Origin: Streptomyces spinoverrucosus
GTDB lineage: Bacteria > Actinomycetota > Actinomycetes > Streptomycetales > Streptomycetaceae
DNA length: 64,000 nt
Reading direction: 5' to 3'
NCBI RefSeq assembly: GCF_006539505.1
Contig: NZ_BJND01000007.1
Location: 186,001 to 250,000 of the forward strand
In this document: in pieces, positions 27,692-36,245 of the stretch
Numbering within the stretch: position 1 is the first letter of the stretch
Layout of the letters: each line of letters starts with the position of its first letter
Program-made: the position numbers and the translations under genes
The notes under the pieces: generated by a model
What the model saw: only the letters and a program-made list of their open reading frames with translations
The model's database searches: none
What the model was told of the DNA's origin: nothing

Positions 27692-29488
27692 CACCGGCCA
27701 CACCACCATCGCCGACCCGCCCCCACGCCGCTCCTTCTCCGCTGCCGCCAACCACTTCCCGCCCGGCAGGCGCTGGACGGCCGTGGCTGCGCCGATCTCG
27801 GGGGTGAGGCGGAAGGAGTGGCCGATGGCCTGCAACCGCTTGCGCACCTCGTTGTCGTCGTACAGTCCGGGCTCCAGCTCGGTCTGGGCGGCGTTGCGCT
27901 GGCTGGCTCGTGGTGCGGCGATGGCGTCGACGAGTGGCAGTCCGCGGTCCAGGAAACCGGTCAGCGTCTGCAGCACGGTGGTGATGATGGTCGCCCCGCC
28001 GGGCGAGCCCAGCGCCACCACCGGCTTCCTGTGCTCGTCCAGCACGATCGTCGGCGACATCGACGACCGCGGGCGCTTGCCCGGACCCGGCAGGTTGGGG
28101 TCGTGCACCGCCGGGTTGGCCGGGGTGAAGGAGAAGTCCGTCAGCTCGTTGTTGAGGATGAAGCCGCGCCCCGGGACGGTGATGCCACTGCCGCCGGTCT
28201 GCTCGATGGTGAGCGTGTAGGAGACGACGTTGCCCCACTTGTCGGCCGTGGTCAGGTGGGTGGTGCTGTCGCCCTCGTACGTCGTCGGGGCCGCCGTGCC
28301 GCCCGCGGAGCACGCCGCCGGGTCACGCGGGTCACCCGGCGTGACCGGGCTGGTCAGCACCGCGTCGTCCTTGATCAGGCACGCGCGCGAGTCGGCGTAC
28401 TGCTGCGACAGCAGCTCCTTCGTCGGTACGTCCTCGAAGGCCGGGTCGCCCACCCAGCGCCCCCGGTCCGCGAACGCGATCCGGCTCGCCTCGATGTAGC
28501 GGTGCAGGTACTGGACCTCGCTCGCCTTCGACAGGTCCGTCCGCTCCAGCATGTTGAGCGCCTCGCCGACCGTGGTGCCGCCCGAGGAGGAGGGCGCCAT
28601 CGCGTAGACGTCGAGGCCTCGGTACGACGTCTTGGTGGGCGCCTGGTTCTTGGTGCGGTAGGCCGCCAGGTCCCTCAGCGACAGATCGCCGGGGCGGGCG
28701 TGGTAGCCGGAGGCCGGGTCCACCGGGGGGTCGTTGACGGTGTCGACGATGTCCTTGGCCAGTCGGCCCCGGTACAGCGCGCCGACGCCCTCGCGGCCCA
28801 GCTCCCGGTAGGTCTGCGCCAGGTCGGGGTTGGTGAAGGTGGAGCCGACGACGGGCAGTTCACCGCCGGGCAGGAAGAGCTTCTCGGTGTCCGGGAAGTT
28901 CCGGAACCGCGCTTCGTTGGACGCGGTCTGCGCGCGGAAGGTGGCGTCGACGGTGAAGCCGTCGCGGGCCAGCCGTTCGGCGGGCTTCAGGAGGGTGCGC
29001 AGCGGTTTGCTGCCCCAGCTCTTCAGCGCCGCCTGCCAGGTGGCGGGGGTGCCGGGAGTGCCGACGCTCAGTCCGCTGGTGACCGCCTCGGCGAAGGGAA
29101 TCGCCGTGCCGTTCTCGCTGAACAGGTTCTCGTCCGCCGTCAGCGGCGCGGTCTCGCGGCCGTCGATCGTGTGCACCGAACGGGACCGGGCGTCGTAGTA
29201 GACGAAGTAACCGCCGCCACCGATCCCGGCGGAGTACGGCTCCGTGACACCCAGCGCGGCAGCGGTGGCCACGGCCGCGTCGACGGCGTTGCCGCCCTTC
29301 CTCAGCACCTCGATCCCGGCGGCGGAGGCGTCCGCGTCGACGCTCGCCACCGCGCCGCCGTAACCGACGGCGACCGGGACCTTCTCCACCGGCGTCGTCC
29401 GGGGAGCCGGGGGCGCCGCGGCCCCCACCGACACCACGGCGGCCGACACCGCCAGAACCGTCAGTTTCCGCACGACAGGGCGACGCAT
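27686..29488 (-). CDS. ggt: Secreted gamma-glutamyltransferase
   Basis: 600 residues with a Sec signal peptide (MRRPVVRKLTVLAVSAAVVS, cleaved near GAAAPPA). The catalytic threonine is in GDSTTHLTTADKWGNVVS, preceded by the large-subunit motif AMAPSSSGGTTVGEALN and followed by GSPGGATIITTVLQ. It hydrolyses or transfers gamma-glutamyl groups outside the cell, for example from glutathione or poly-gamma-glutamate, after self-cleavage into two subunits. ATG 29488 has GGAGG 6 nt upstream; the GTG at 29494 overlaps that site. It is unrelated in position to the cytoplasmic copy at 2436-4262. Confidence 0.93.
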   Translation of the reverse strand: MRRPVVRKLTVLAVSAAVVSVGAAAPPAPRTTPVEKVPVAVGYGGAVASVDADASAAGIEVLRKGGNAVDAAVATAAALGVTEPYSAGIGGGGYFVYYDARSRSVHTIDGRETAPLTADENLFSENGTAIPFAEAVTSGLSVGTPGTPATWQAALKSWGSKPLRTLLKPAERLARDGFTVDATFRAQTASNEARFRNFPDTEKLFLPGGELPVVGSTFTNPDLAQTYRELGREGVGALYRGRLAKDIVDTVNDPPVDPASGYHARPGDLSLRDLAAYRTKNQAPTKTSYRGLDVYAMAPSSSGGTTVGEALNMLERTDLSKASEVQYLHRYIEASRIAFADRGRWVGDPAFEDVPTKELLSQQYADSRACLIKDDAVLTSPVTPGDPRDPAACSAGGTAAPTTYEGDSTTHLTTADKWGNVVSYTLTIEQTGGSGITVPGRGFILNNELTDFSFTPANPAVHDPNLPGPGKRPRSSMSPTIVLDEHRKPVVALGSPGGATIITTVLQTLTGFLDRGLPLVDAIAAPRASQRNAAQTELEPGLYDDNEVRKRLQAIGHSFRLTPEIGAATAVQRLPGGKWLAAAEKERRGGGSAMVVWPVR

Positions 29489-29603
29489 CCGCACCTCCAG
29501 TCAGGGACCGTTCGGGCAGCCTAATCCATGGACATGCCCGCGTCAGGAGCCCATACCGCCGCCCTCGAACACCATTTCCCTACGCCCGCTACCATGCGCG
29601 CCC

Positions 29604-30362
29604 ATGAACGACGACGTGCGCAACATCGTCCTGGGCGTGCTGGCCGCCGGCATCAGCGCCGCCCTCGGCTGGCTGGCCCGCACCTACCTGTGGAAGCGCA
29701 AGCTCCGCCGCAAGCAGGCCTTCTTCGGGCTGCCGGACAACTCCGAGTCGCTGCTCGTGGTGAACCGCCAGGCGGGCGGCGGCGAGATGTCGGTGAAGCG
29801 GCACGACGTGTTCGCCCTCCTCGAACTCTCCGCGCTCATCAAGGACTGCAACGCCCACGCCCAGATCGTCGGCCATGACACGGCCCAGCAGGGCTTCGGT
29901 GAGCGCACCGAGTTCTGCGTGGGCGGGCCGTACTCCAACTTCCGGATGGCGGCGCACCTGGAGTCCCTGCTGCCGGGCGTCCGGGTCAATGTGGACACCG
30001 AACCCGGACCGGACCGCGGCTCCTTCCAGATCGGCGACGACCGCTACCGTCTGGACCGCGGCAAGGACGAGTACGTGCTCCTCGCCCGGCTCACCGCGGG
30101 ACAACGGCGGGACGAGCGACCGGTGTTCCTCTTCTGCGGTCAGCGCGCGATCACCAACCAGGCCGCCACCCGCTACCTCGCCCGCAACCACGAGCGGCTG
30201 GCCCGCAAGCACGGCAACCACACTTTCGTGCTGCTGCTCAAGGTGGTGAACTCCCAGGCGTACGGCCCGGACGTGGTCGAACTGGTCGCGGATGTAACGA
30301 GGGCCGCCCAGGCCCCCCTCCCGGCGGCCACCGCTCCCCGCACGTCACACCGAGCGACCTAG
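29604..30362 (+). CDS. Membrane-anchored conserved hypothetical protein
   Basis: 252 residues. One N-terminal membrane segment (about 8-27, NIVLGVLAAGISAALGWLAR) with a basic flank (KRKLRRK) places the rest in the cytosol. The soluble domain has conserved-looking blocks NSESLLVVNRQAGGGEMSVK, ELSALIKDC, CVGGPYSNFRMAAHL and FLFCGQRAITNQAATRYLA. I do not recognise the family, although the GGP(Y)SN block and alpha/beta pattern suggest a nucleotide or sugar-binding fold. The TAG stop consists of the TA duplication plus the first G of the MITE-like element, so the last residues before it are the native end. Confidence 0.72.
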   Translation: MNDDVRNIVLGVLAAGISAALGWLARTYLWKRKLRRKQAFFGLPDNSESLLVVNRQAGGGEMSVKRHDVFALLELSALIKDCNAHAQIVGHDTAQQGFGERTEFCVGGPYSNFRMAAHLESLLPGVRVNVDTEPGPDRGSFQIGDDRYRLDRGKDEYVLLARLTAGQRRDERPVFLFCGQRAITNQAATRYLARNHERLARKHGNHTFVLLLKVVNSQAYGPDVVELVADVTRAAQAPLPAATAPRTSHRAT

Positions 30363-30582
30363 GGCCTGTCGTTTGGATCATGCCGGCGTCGCGGGCCCTG
30401 GCACACGCATCTGCCGCGTTGTCGTCGGTCGCCGACGCGCCGCGTCGACTCCCTCCTCCGCCTTGCAGCTGCACGCTCCCCCACGCTCGAACCAGCTCGC
30501 GCGGGGGCACCCCCATCGCCCCCGCTCGGTTCGACCGAAAAGCGCAGTCCCTCTCAGCCGACCTGATCCAAACGACAGGCCC
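30362..30582 (-). mobile_element. MITE-like element, copy 2 (221 bp, inverted)
   Basis: Same 19-bp terminal repeats (GGGCCTGTCGTTTGGATCA and its complement) and flanking TA at 30360-30361 and 30583-30584 as copy 1, in the opposite orientation. The interior aligns with copy 1 except that the 75-bp internal block is single here, explaining most of the length difference. It carries no ORF, so it must be mobilised in trans by a full-length IS with the same ends, none of which lies in the window. Confidence 0.88.
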
Positions 30583-30603
30583 TAGCTGCACCCTTCAACA
30601 ATT

Positions 30604-30668
30604 GTTACTTTCACGTAACTTACCGACGGGTTACCCCCGGTAAGAGCCTGCAGTTACCGTCGGGTCAC
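30604..30668. promoter_or_regulatory. Promoter region with GTTAC inverted repeat and 15-bp direct repeats
   Basis: GTTACTTTCACGTAAC-type dyad at 30604-30619 and two imperfect direct repeats, TTACCGACGGGTTAC (30620-30634) and TTACCGTCGGGTCAC (30654-30668). All lie within 95 nt upstream of the secreted hydrolase start. The region is AT-richer than its surroundings. It is a likely multi-site operator and promoter; the regulator is unknown. Confidence 0.45.
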
Positions 30669-30697
30669 TTTGCACTGACACGAGTGAGGAGTGACCC

Positions 30698-32266
30698 GTG
30701 GGACTCCATCGCAAGGCCCTGCGTACGACCGCCGTGGGCGCCGTCTCCGCGACTCTCGTCGCCGGTAGCGCCCTCGGGTTCGCCCCCGCCGCCCAGGCGG
30801 CCCCCCACCCCGTCCGCTTCGTCGACATCACCGGCGACGGCGGCACGATCCTCAAGGCGAACGTCGTCACGCCCGCGGGCGCCGACGCCGGTCGCCGCTA
30901 CCCGCTGCTCGTGCTGCCCACGAGCTGGGCCACGCCGCAGATCGAGTACCTCGCTCAGGCCCAGAAGCTCGCCGACTCCGGCTATGTCGTGGTCACGTAC
31001 AACTCCCGCGGCTTCTGGCAGTCCGGCGGCTACATAGAAGTCGCCGGGCCACCCGACATTGCCGACGCGTCCCGGGTCATCGACTGGGCGCTCGCCAACA
31101 CCCCGTCCGACGCCGAGCGCATCGGCATGGCGGGGGTCTCGTACGGCGCCGGGATCAGCCTGCTCGCCGCCGCGCACGACAAGCGGGTCAGGGCCGTCGC
31201 CGCGCTCAGCGGCTGGGCCGACCTGATCGACTCGATCTACTCCGGCCGCACCCAGCACTCCCAGGCCGCGGCCCTGCTGCAAGGCGCGGGCCGGATCACC
31301 GGGCGACCCAGCCCCGAACTCCAGCAGGTGTTCAAGGACTTCTTCGCCTCCAACCTGGAGAAGGAGCCGGAGCTCATCGCCTGGGGGAAGAAACGTTCCC
31401 CCGCCGCCTACCTGGACCGGATCAACGACAACGGCGCCGCGATCATGCTCGCCAACGCCTGGGGCGACACGATCTTCCCGCCCAATCAGTACGCGGACTT
31501 CTACGAGAAGCTGACCGTCCCGAAGAGACTCGAACTGCGCCCGGGCGACCACGCGACCGCCGAGGCAACCGGGCTGCTGGGCCTGCCCAACGACGTGTGG
31601 ACCGACACCGAGCGCTGGTTCGACCACTACCTCAAGGGCGAGAACAATGGCATCGACCGCGAGCAGCCGGTGCGCTTGAAGTCCCGCACCGGCGGCGACT
31701 ACGAGGACTACCCGGACTGGAAGTCGGTCGCCGCGACCATCCGGAAGATCGACCTCGCGGGCTCGACCTCGATCCGAACGAACGTCAACTCGGGGGCGGA
31801 CGGCGGGGTCATCCTCCTGTCCAGCATCCTCGACCAGGTCGCCCAGCTGCCCCCGACGGCCTCGATCCCCCTGCTGCCGCGCCGCTGGGCCGCCGTATGG
31901 CAGTCGGAGAGGTACGCCACGACCCAGCAGGTGCGCGGCACCGCGAAACTGCACACGACCCTCACCCCGACCGAGGCGAGCGGAACCCTCGTCGCCTACC
32001 TCTACGACGTGGGACCGCTCGGCCTCGGCAAGCTGGTCAGCAACGCGCCCTACACCTTCCACGGGCGTACGCCCGGAAAGCCGTTCGGCGTCGACCTGGA
32101 GCTGTTCTCCACGGCCTACGACGTCCCGGCAGGGCATCGGCTCGCCCTGGTCGTCGACACGGTCGACCCGCTCTACATCGAGCACAACCCGTCCGGCGCG
32201 CGGCTGACCTTCTCCTCACCGGCGAACGACCCGTCGTACGTGTCGATTCCGCTGCGCGAGCAGTGA
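30698..32266 (+). CDS. Secreted alpha/beta hydrolase (CocE/S15-like acyl esterase or peptidase)
   Basis: 522 residues from GTG 30698 (AGGAG 8 nt upstream). The N-terminus is a Sec signal peptide (LRTTAVGAVSATLVAGSALG, cleavage after AQA). The catalytic serine is in GMAGVSYGAGIS. The acid and His are plausible in NAWGDTIFPPNQY and RPGDHATAEA, followed by a C-terminal jelly-roll-like domain (HTTLTPTEASGTLVAYLYDV) as in the CocE/NonD and X-Pro dipeptidyl-peptidase group. It acts outside the cell on esters or peptides. Isolated gene just past the MITE; two kinds of repeat lie in its promoter. Confidence 0.88.
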   Translation: MGLHRKALRTTAVGAVSATLVAGSALGFAPAAQAAPHPVRFVDITGDGGTILKANVVTPAGADAGRRYPLLVLPTSWATPQIEYLAQAQKLADSGYVVVTYNSRGFWQSGGYIEVAGPPDIADASRVIDWALANTPSDAERIGMAGVSYGAGISLLAAAHDKRVRAVAALSGWADLIDSIYSGRTQHSQAAALLQGAGRITGRPSPELQQVFKDFFASNLEKEPELIAWGKKRSPAAYLDRINDNGAAIMLANAWGDTIFPPNQYADFYEKLTVPKRLELRPGDHATAEATGLLGLPNDVWTDTERWFDHYLKGENNGIDREQPVRLKSRTGGDYEDYPDWKSVAATIRKIDLAGSTSIRTNVNSGADGGVILLSSILDQVAQLPPTASIPLLPRRWAAVWQSERYATTQQVRGTAKLHTTLTPTEASGTLVAYLYDVGPLGLGKLVSNAPYTFHGRTPGKPFGVDLELFSTAYDVPAGHRLALVVDTVDPLYIEHNPSGARLTFSSPANDPSYVSIPLREQ

Positions 32267-32378
32267 TCTGCGGCCGCCACCGGACGGGCCTGGCTCGGGG
32301 TACTGCCACCCCCTACGGGGACCCATCACGGGGCTGAACGGCACATCGTAGTCGAGGTCCGCCGGACGCGAACGAGTG

Positions 32379-32786
32379 TCAGTACTCGGCGACTTCCGCG
32401 TACAGCTGCGACAGCTCGGGCACCCCGCTCGCCGCCCACTCCTGACCGGAGGCCACGACGTCGAACTCACGGCCGGACGCCAGCCGCACCACCGGCTGGC
32501 CGTCCGGCCAGATCTCCCAGGCCGCGCCGGGCACCGTGCGTACGATCACCGTACCCAGGTACAGTCCGGCGTCATTGCCCAGCCAGGGCAGGATCTCCTC
32601 GTCGTCCCGCCAGCGCGGCAGCAGCTGGTCGAGCGCCTCCAACGAGTCCACGCTGTCGTCGAGTTGGACGCCCGCCCGGCCCGCCTGGGAACGGAGCAGC
32701 TCGCACTCGGCCAGGAGCTCGGCGATGCCCTCGGGGTCGAAGACCCCGGGCTTCTGGCGTCGGTGGCCCAGGAAAGGGATGTTCAT
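32379..32786 (-). CDS. Conserved Streptomyces hypothetical protein (DUF6278-like)
   Basis: 135 residues, no signal or membrane segment. The stretch QLLPRWRDDEEILPWLGNDA, then GLYLGTVIVRTVPGAAWEIW, then QPVVRLASGREFDVVASG looks like a small alpha+beta protein widespread in Streptomyces. I associate it with DUF6278 but could not verify this. ATG 32786 has a weak leader. No operon partner: the downstream neighbour is convergent and the upstream gene divergent. Function unknown. Confidence 0.7.
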   Translation of the reverse strand: MNIPFLGHRRQKPGVFDPEGIAELLAECELLRSQAGRAGVQLDDSVDSLEALDQLLPRWRDDEEILPWLGNDAGLYLGTVIVRTVPGAAWEIWPDGQPVVRLASGREFDVVASGQEWAASGVPELSQLYAEVAEY

Positions 32787-32972
32787 ACGTCCAGCCTGTC
32801 ATTCGCACCGGCGTGCGCACCACAGGCGCGCGGGCGGTCGCGTCCGGTCGTCCGGGCGGTTTCACACCGCGTTCGCGTATGGTTCGTTGACCCGCCCAGG
32901 CCACCTCCCTAGCTTCACGATCATCAGCTTCATCGCTTCGCAGCAGGAAAGTCAGGAAATCAGGAGGTCCGG

Positions 32973-34736
32973 TTGGTACGCCGAGGTGTCCGGGGGTTCG
33001 CGGTCGTCCTCGTGCTGATCGCGTCCGTGCTGCCCACGACCTCCGCACAGGCCACCCGCGACGAGACGGCGGCGCCGCTGCCGCTGGAGCGGCTCTTCGA
33101 CAACACCGCCGTCAGCGACGACAGCAGCCCCGCCGAAGCCGACTTCGACGGCGAGGGCGCATCCCTGTCCGCCCAGGACCTCACGGCCGCCGGCTGGACG
33201 CCCGGCCGCGCGCTCACCGTGCAGGGCGCCACGCTGACCTGGCCGGACCGGGCCGCGGGCGAGCCGGACAACGTGCGCGCCGACGGCCAGAGCGTGGCGC
33301 TGCACGGCCGGGGCGACGCGCTGGCCTTCCTGGTCACGAGCACGTCCGGCGCCGACCTCACCGCCTCCGGCACGGTCTCGTACGCCGACGGCACCCTCTC
33401 CCCCTACGTCCTCACCGCACCCGACTGGCGGCGCGGCCCGCTCGCCACCAAGGCGGTGGCGCTGCCGCACGTCAACACACCCGGCGGTCAACTCGCCGTG
33501 AAGGCCCGGCTGTACGTCGTGACCGTGCCGGTCGACGCGGGGCGGACCGTCTCCTCGGTGCAGCTGCCCCTCGCGCCCGACCTGCATGTCTTCGCCCTGT
33601 CGGTGCGCGCCGCCACGACCGGCTGGACCGGCAGCTGGGCGACGGCGACATCCGGGCATCCGGCCGTGGGCCCGTGGACCGACCGGACGCTGCGGCTGGT
33701 GGTGCACACCTCGGCGGGCGGGCCCCGGGTGCGGCTGCGGTTCGACAACACGTTCGCGGCGGCGCCGGTACGGATCGGTGGCGCGACGGTGGCCGTGCAG
33801 GACACGGGCGCGGCGGCCGAGGGCACGCCGGTGCGGCTGACCTTCGGCGGGGAGCGGGGCGTGGAGATTCCGGCGGGGGCCCAGGCGTACAGCGATCCGC
33901 TCGCCTTCGACGTGCCCGCGGGTGCCGACCTGCTGGTCAGCTTCCATCTGCCCGGCCCGGTCGCGGCGGCGCCGGTGCACCGGCTCGCGCAGCAGCGGTC
34001 GTATCTGAGCGGGCCGGGCGACCACACCGCCGACGGCGCGGCCACGGCGTACCCCACCGTGCTGACCACCTGGCCGCTGCTGACCGGTGTGGACGTGGCC
34101 GGCGGGCCGGGGTCGGTCGTGCTGATCGGCGACTCGATCACCGACGGCGAAAGGTCCACCGTGGACGCCAACCGGCGCTGGCCCGACGTGCTGGCCGGGC
34201 GGCTGCTGGCGCAGAGCGCGGTGCCGCACTACGGCGTGCTGAACCAGGGCATCGCGGGCAACAACGTGATCAGCGACCGCTATCCCGGGGACGGGGTGTC
34301 CACGGACGCGTCGGGGGTGAGCGCCCTGCACCGGCTCGACCGGGATGTGCACGCGCAGGCCTCGGTGCGTACGGCGGTCGTGTTCGAGGGCATCAACGAC
34401 CTGCGGTCGGGCAAGAGCGCGCAGCAGCTGACCGCCGGTCTTGAGGAGATCGCCGACCGGGCGCACGCGCGAGGGCTGCGGGTGCTGGTGGCGACCCTGC
34501 TGCCGTGCGGCGGCGCGCCCCGCTGCACGGCCGCCCTGGAGACGGAGCGGACCGCCGTCAACGCGTGGATCCGGCAGAACGACGCCTTCGACGGGGTGCT
34601 CGACTTCGACGCGGCGGTACGGGATCCGGCGCGGCCGACGCGGCTGCTCCCGGCGTACGACAGCGGCGACCATCTGCATCCGGGGGACGCGGGGCTGGCG
34701 GCGCTGGCGGAGTCGGTGGATCTGACGCTGCTGTAA
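32973..34736 (+). CDS. Secreted SGNH/GDSL hydrolase with N-terminal beta-sandwich domain
   Basis: 587 residues. TTG 32973 is chosen because AGGAGGT lies 4 nt upstream and the next GTG would remove the signal peptide (GFAVVLVLIASVLPTTSAQA). Residues 35-200 (FDNTAVSDDSSPAEADFDGE, ALTVQGATLTWPDRAAGEPD) match the accessory domain that Streptomyces GH92 and related secreted glycosidases carry at their ends. The SGNH catalytic domain follows: VVLIGDSITDGE (Ser), NQGIAGNNVI (Gly), FEGINDLR (Asn) and DHLHPGDAG (Asp/His). Likely a carbohydrate-targeted esterase. Confidence 0.9.
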   Translation: MVRRGVRGFAVVLVLIASVLPTTSAQATRDETAAPLPLERLFDNTAVSDDSSPAEADFDGEGASLSAQDLTAAGWTPGRALTVQGATLTWPDRAAGEPDNVRADGQSVALHGRGDALAFLVTSTSGADLTASGTVSYADGTLSPYVLTAPDWRRGPLATKAVALPHVNTPGGQLAVKARLYVVTVPVDAGRTVSSVQLPLAPDLHVFALSVRAATTGWTGSWATATSGHPAVGPWTDRTLRLVVHTSAGGPRVRLRFDNTFAAAPVRIGGATVAVQDTGAAAEGTPVRLTFGGERGVEIPAGAQAYSDPLAFDVPAGADLLVSFHLPGPVAAAPVHRLAQQRSYLSGPGDHTADGAATAYPTVLTTWPLLTGVDVAGGPGSVVLIGDSITDGERSTVDANRRWPDVLAGRLLAQSAVPHYGVLNQGIAGNNVISDRYPGDGVSTDASGVSALHRLDRDVHAQASVRTAVVFEGINDLRSGKSAQQLTAGLEEIADRAHARGLRVLVATLLPCGGAPRCTAALETERTAVNAWIRQNDAFDGVLDFDAAVRDPARPTRLLPAYDSGDHLHPGDAGLAALAESVDLTLL

Positions 34737-34749
34737 ACCTGCGGGGGCT

Positions 34750-35529
34750 CTAGACCTCCAGGTCCACCACCACCGGCGCGTGGTCCGAGGCCCCCTTGCC
34801 CTTGCGCTCCTCGCGGTCGACGTAGGCGTCCTTGACCGCGTTCGCGAACGGCTTGTTGCCGTAGACCAGGTCGATCCGCATGCCGCGGTTCTTGGGGAAG
34901 CAGAGCTGGCGGTAGTCCCAGTACGTGAACGGGTGGTCGTACTTCAGCGGGCGCGGGACCACGTCCGACAGGCCCGTCTCGCGCAGCGAGGTCAGCGCGG
35001 CGCGCTCGGCGGGGGTGACGTGGGTGAGGCCCTCGAAGGCGGCCACGTCGTAGACGTCGTCGTCGGTCGGCGCGACGTTGAAGTCGCCGAGCACCGCGAA
35101 CGGTCGGGTGCCGCCCGCGTCACCGGCGACGGCCGCCTTCAGCGCCTCCAGCCACTGGAGCTTGTACGCGTAATGGGCGTGGTCGACCTCACGTCCGTTC
35201 GGCACGTACACCGACCAGACGCGGATCGGGCCGCAGGTCGCGGAGATGGCGCGGGGTTCCACCGAGCCGTCGTAGCCGGTGTCGCCGGGCAGGCCCTTGA
35301 CGACGTCCGCGATGCCGAGCCGGGAGAGCACCGCCACGCCGTTCCACCGGCCGGTGGCGTGCACCGCGGCCTCGTAGCCCAGGTCGCGCAGCTGGTCGAA
35401 CGGGAACTGCTCCTCGGCGACCTTGGCCTCCTGCAGGCACAACACGTCGGTGTTGCTGTTCTCCAGCCAGGCCAGCAGCCGGGGCAGACGGGCGGTGATC
35501 GAGTTCACGTTCCAGGTCGCGATGCGCAT
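34750..35529 (-). CDS. xth: Exodeoxyribonuclease III
   Basis: 259 residues of exonuclease-endonuclease-phosphatase fold with the Xth active-site set: TWNVNSI, CLQEAKV (metal Glu), VYVPNGREVDH, LGDFNVAPTD (Asp/Asn), TYWDYRQ, RIDLVYG and SDHAPVVVDL (His). It removes nucleotides from 3' ends and cleaves at abasic sites in base-excision repair. ATG 35529 starts directly with MRIATWNVN, as usual for the family. It lies alone, convergent with the GDSL gene and in the same direction as the MBL gene downstream. Confidence 0.94.
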   Translation of the reverse strand: MRIATWNVNSITARLPRLLAWLENSNTDVLCLQEAKVAEEQFPFDQLRDLGYEAAVHATGRWNGVAVLSRLGIADVVKGLPGDTGYDGSVEPRAISATCGPIRVWSVYVPNGREVDHAHYAYKLQWLEALKAAVAGDAGGTRPFAVLGDFNVAPTDDDVYDVAAFEGLTHVTPAERAALTSLRETGLSDVVPRPLKYDHPFTYWDYRQLCFPKNRGMRIDLVYGNKPFANAVKDAYVDREERKGKGASDHAPVVVDLEV

Positions 35530-35579
35530 GCCTCACAACCTACCGGGCGGGTACGACAACGCGTCCCGCCCGTGACCCG

Positions 35580-36212
35580 TCACACCTCCGAGGACTCCCC
35601 CGGCGTCAGCCGCAGGTGCCGGGAGCCGCCCAGGGCGCCGATCTGGTTGTCGTAGATCGGGCGGGCGAGGTCGGTGAGGAGCGCGTCGTGGATGTCGTAC
35701 GCCCGCTGCGGCTTCACCTCGCGGACGTAGTCGATGACCTCGGAAATCTTGCTCCACGGCGCCATCACCGGCAGCATCAGCGTCTCCACCGGGTGGTCGG
35801 GGACGGTGAGGGCGTCGCCGGGGTGGAAGACGCGGCCGTCGATCAGGTAGCCGACGTTGGTGATGCGCGGGATGTCCGGGTGGATCACGGCGTGCAGTTC
35901 GCCGTGCACCTGGACGTCGAAGCCCGCGGCGGTGAACGTGTCGCCGTGGCCGACGGTGTGCACACGGCCAGGGAACGCCGTCGAGATCTTCTCCGCGACG
36001 GACCTCAGCGTCCAGATCTCGGCGTCCGGGTTGGCCTCCAGGGCGGCCCGCAGCCGTTCCTCGTTGAAGTGGTCGGGGTGCTCGTGGGTGACGAGGATCG
36101 CCTCGGCGCCGACCGCGGCGTCCGTCTCGCTGAAACCGCCCGGGTCGAGGACGAGCGTCCGGCCGTCCTTCTCCAGGCGGACGCAGGAGTGCGACTTCTT
36201 CGTGAGCTTCAT
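35580..36212 (-). CDS. UlaG-like MBL-fold metallo-hydrolase
   Basis: 210 residues. The first metal motif is THEHPDHF (HxHxDH with the usual spacing), and a second His/Asp set lies in FHPGDAL and DIHDAL. Length and opening (MKLTKKSHSCVRLEKDGRTL) match the Zn-dependent hydrolase branch related to UlaG and the beta-lactamase-superfamily DUF group. Substrate unknown. It lies 51 nt before exonuclease III on the same strand and 34 nt after the PcaL-like gene, so the three may be co-transcribed. Confidence 0.87.
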   Translation of the reverse strand: MKLTKKSHSCVRLEKDGRTLVLDPGGFSETDAAVGAEAILVTHEHPDHFNEERLRAALEANPDAEIWTLRSVAEKISTAFPGRVHTVGHGDTFTAAGFDVQVHGELHAVIHPDIPRITNVGYLIDGRVFHPGDALTVPDHPVETLMLPVMAPWSKISEVIDYVREVKPQRAYDIHDALLTDLARPIYDNQIGALGGSRHLRLTPGESSEV

Positions 36213-36245
36213 GACTCCATCCTCCCGGGGGCGCGCGCTGGGGGC

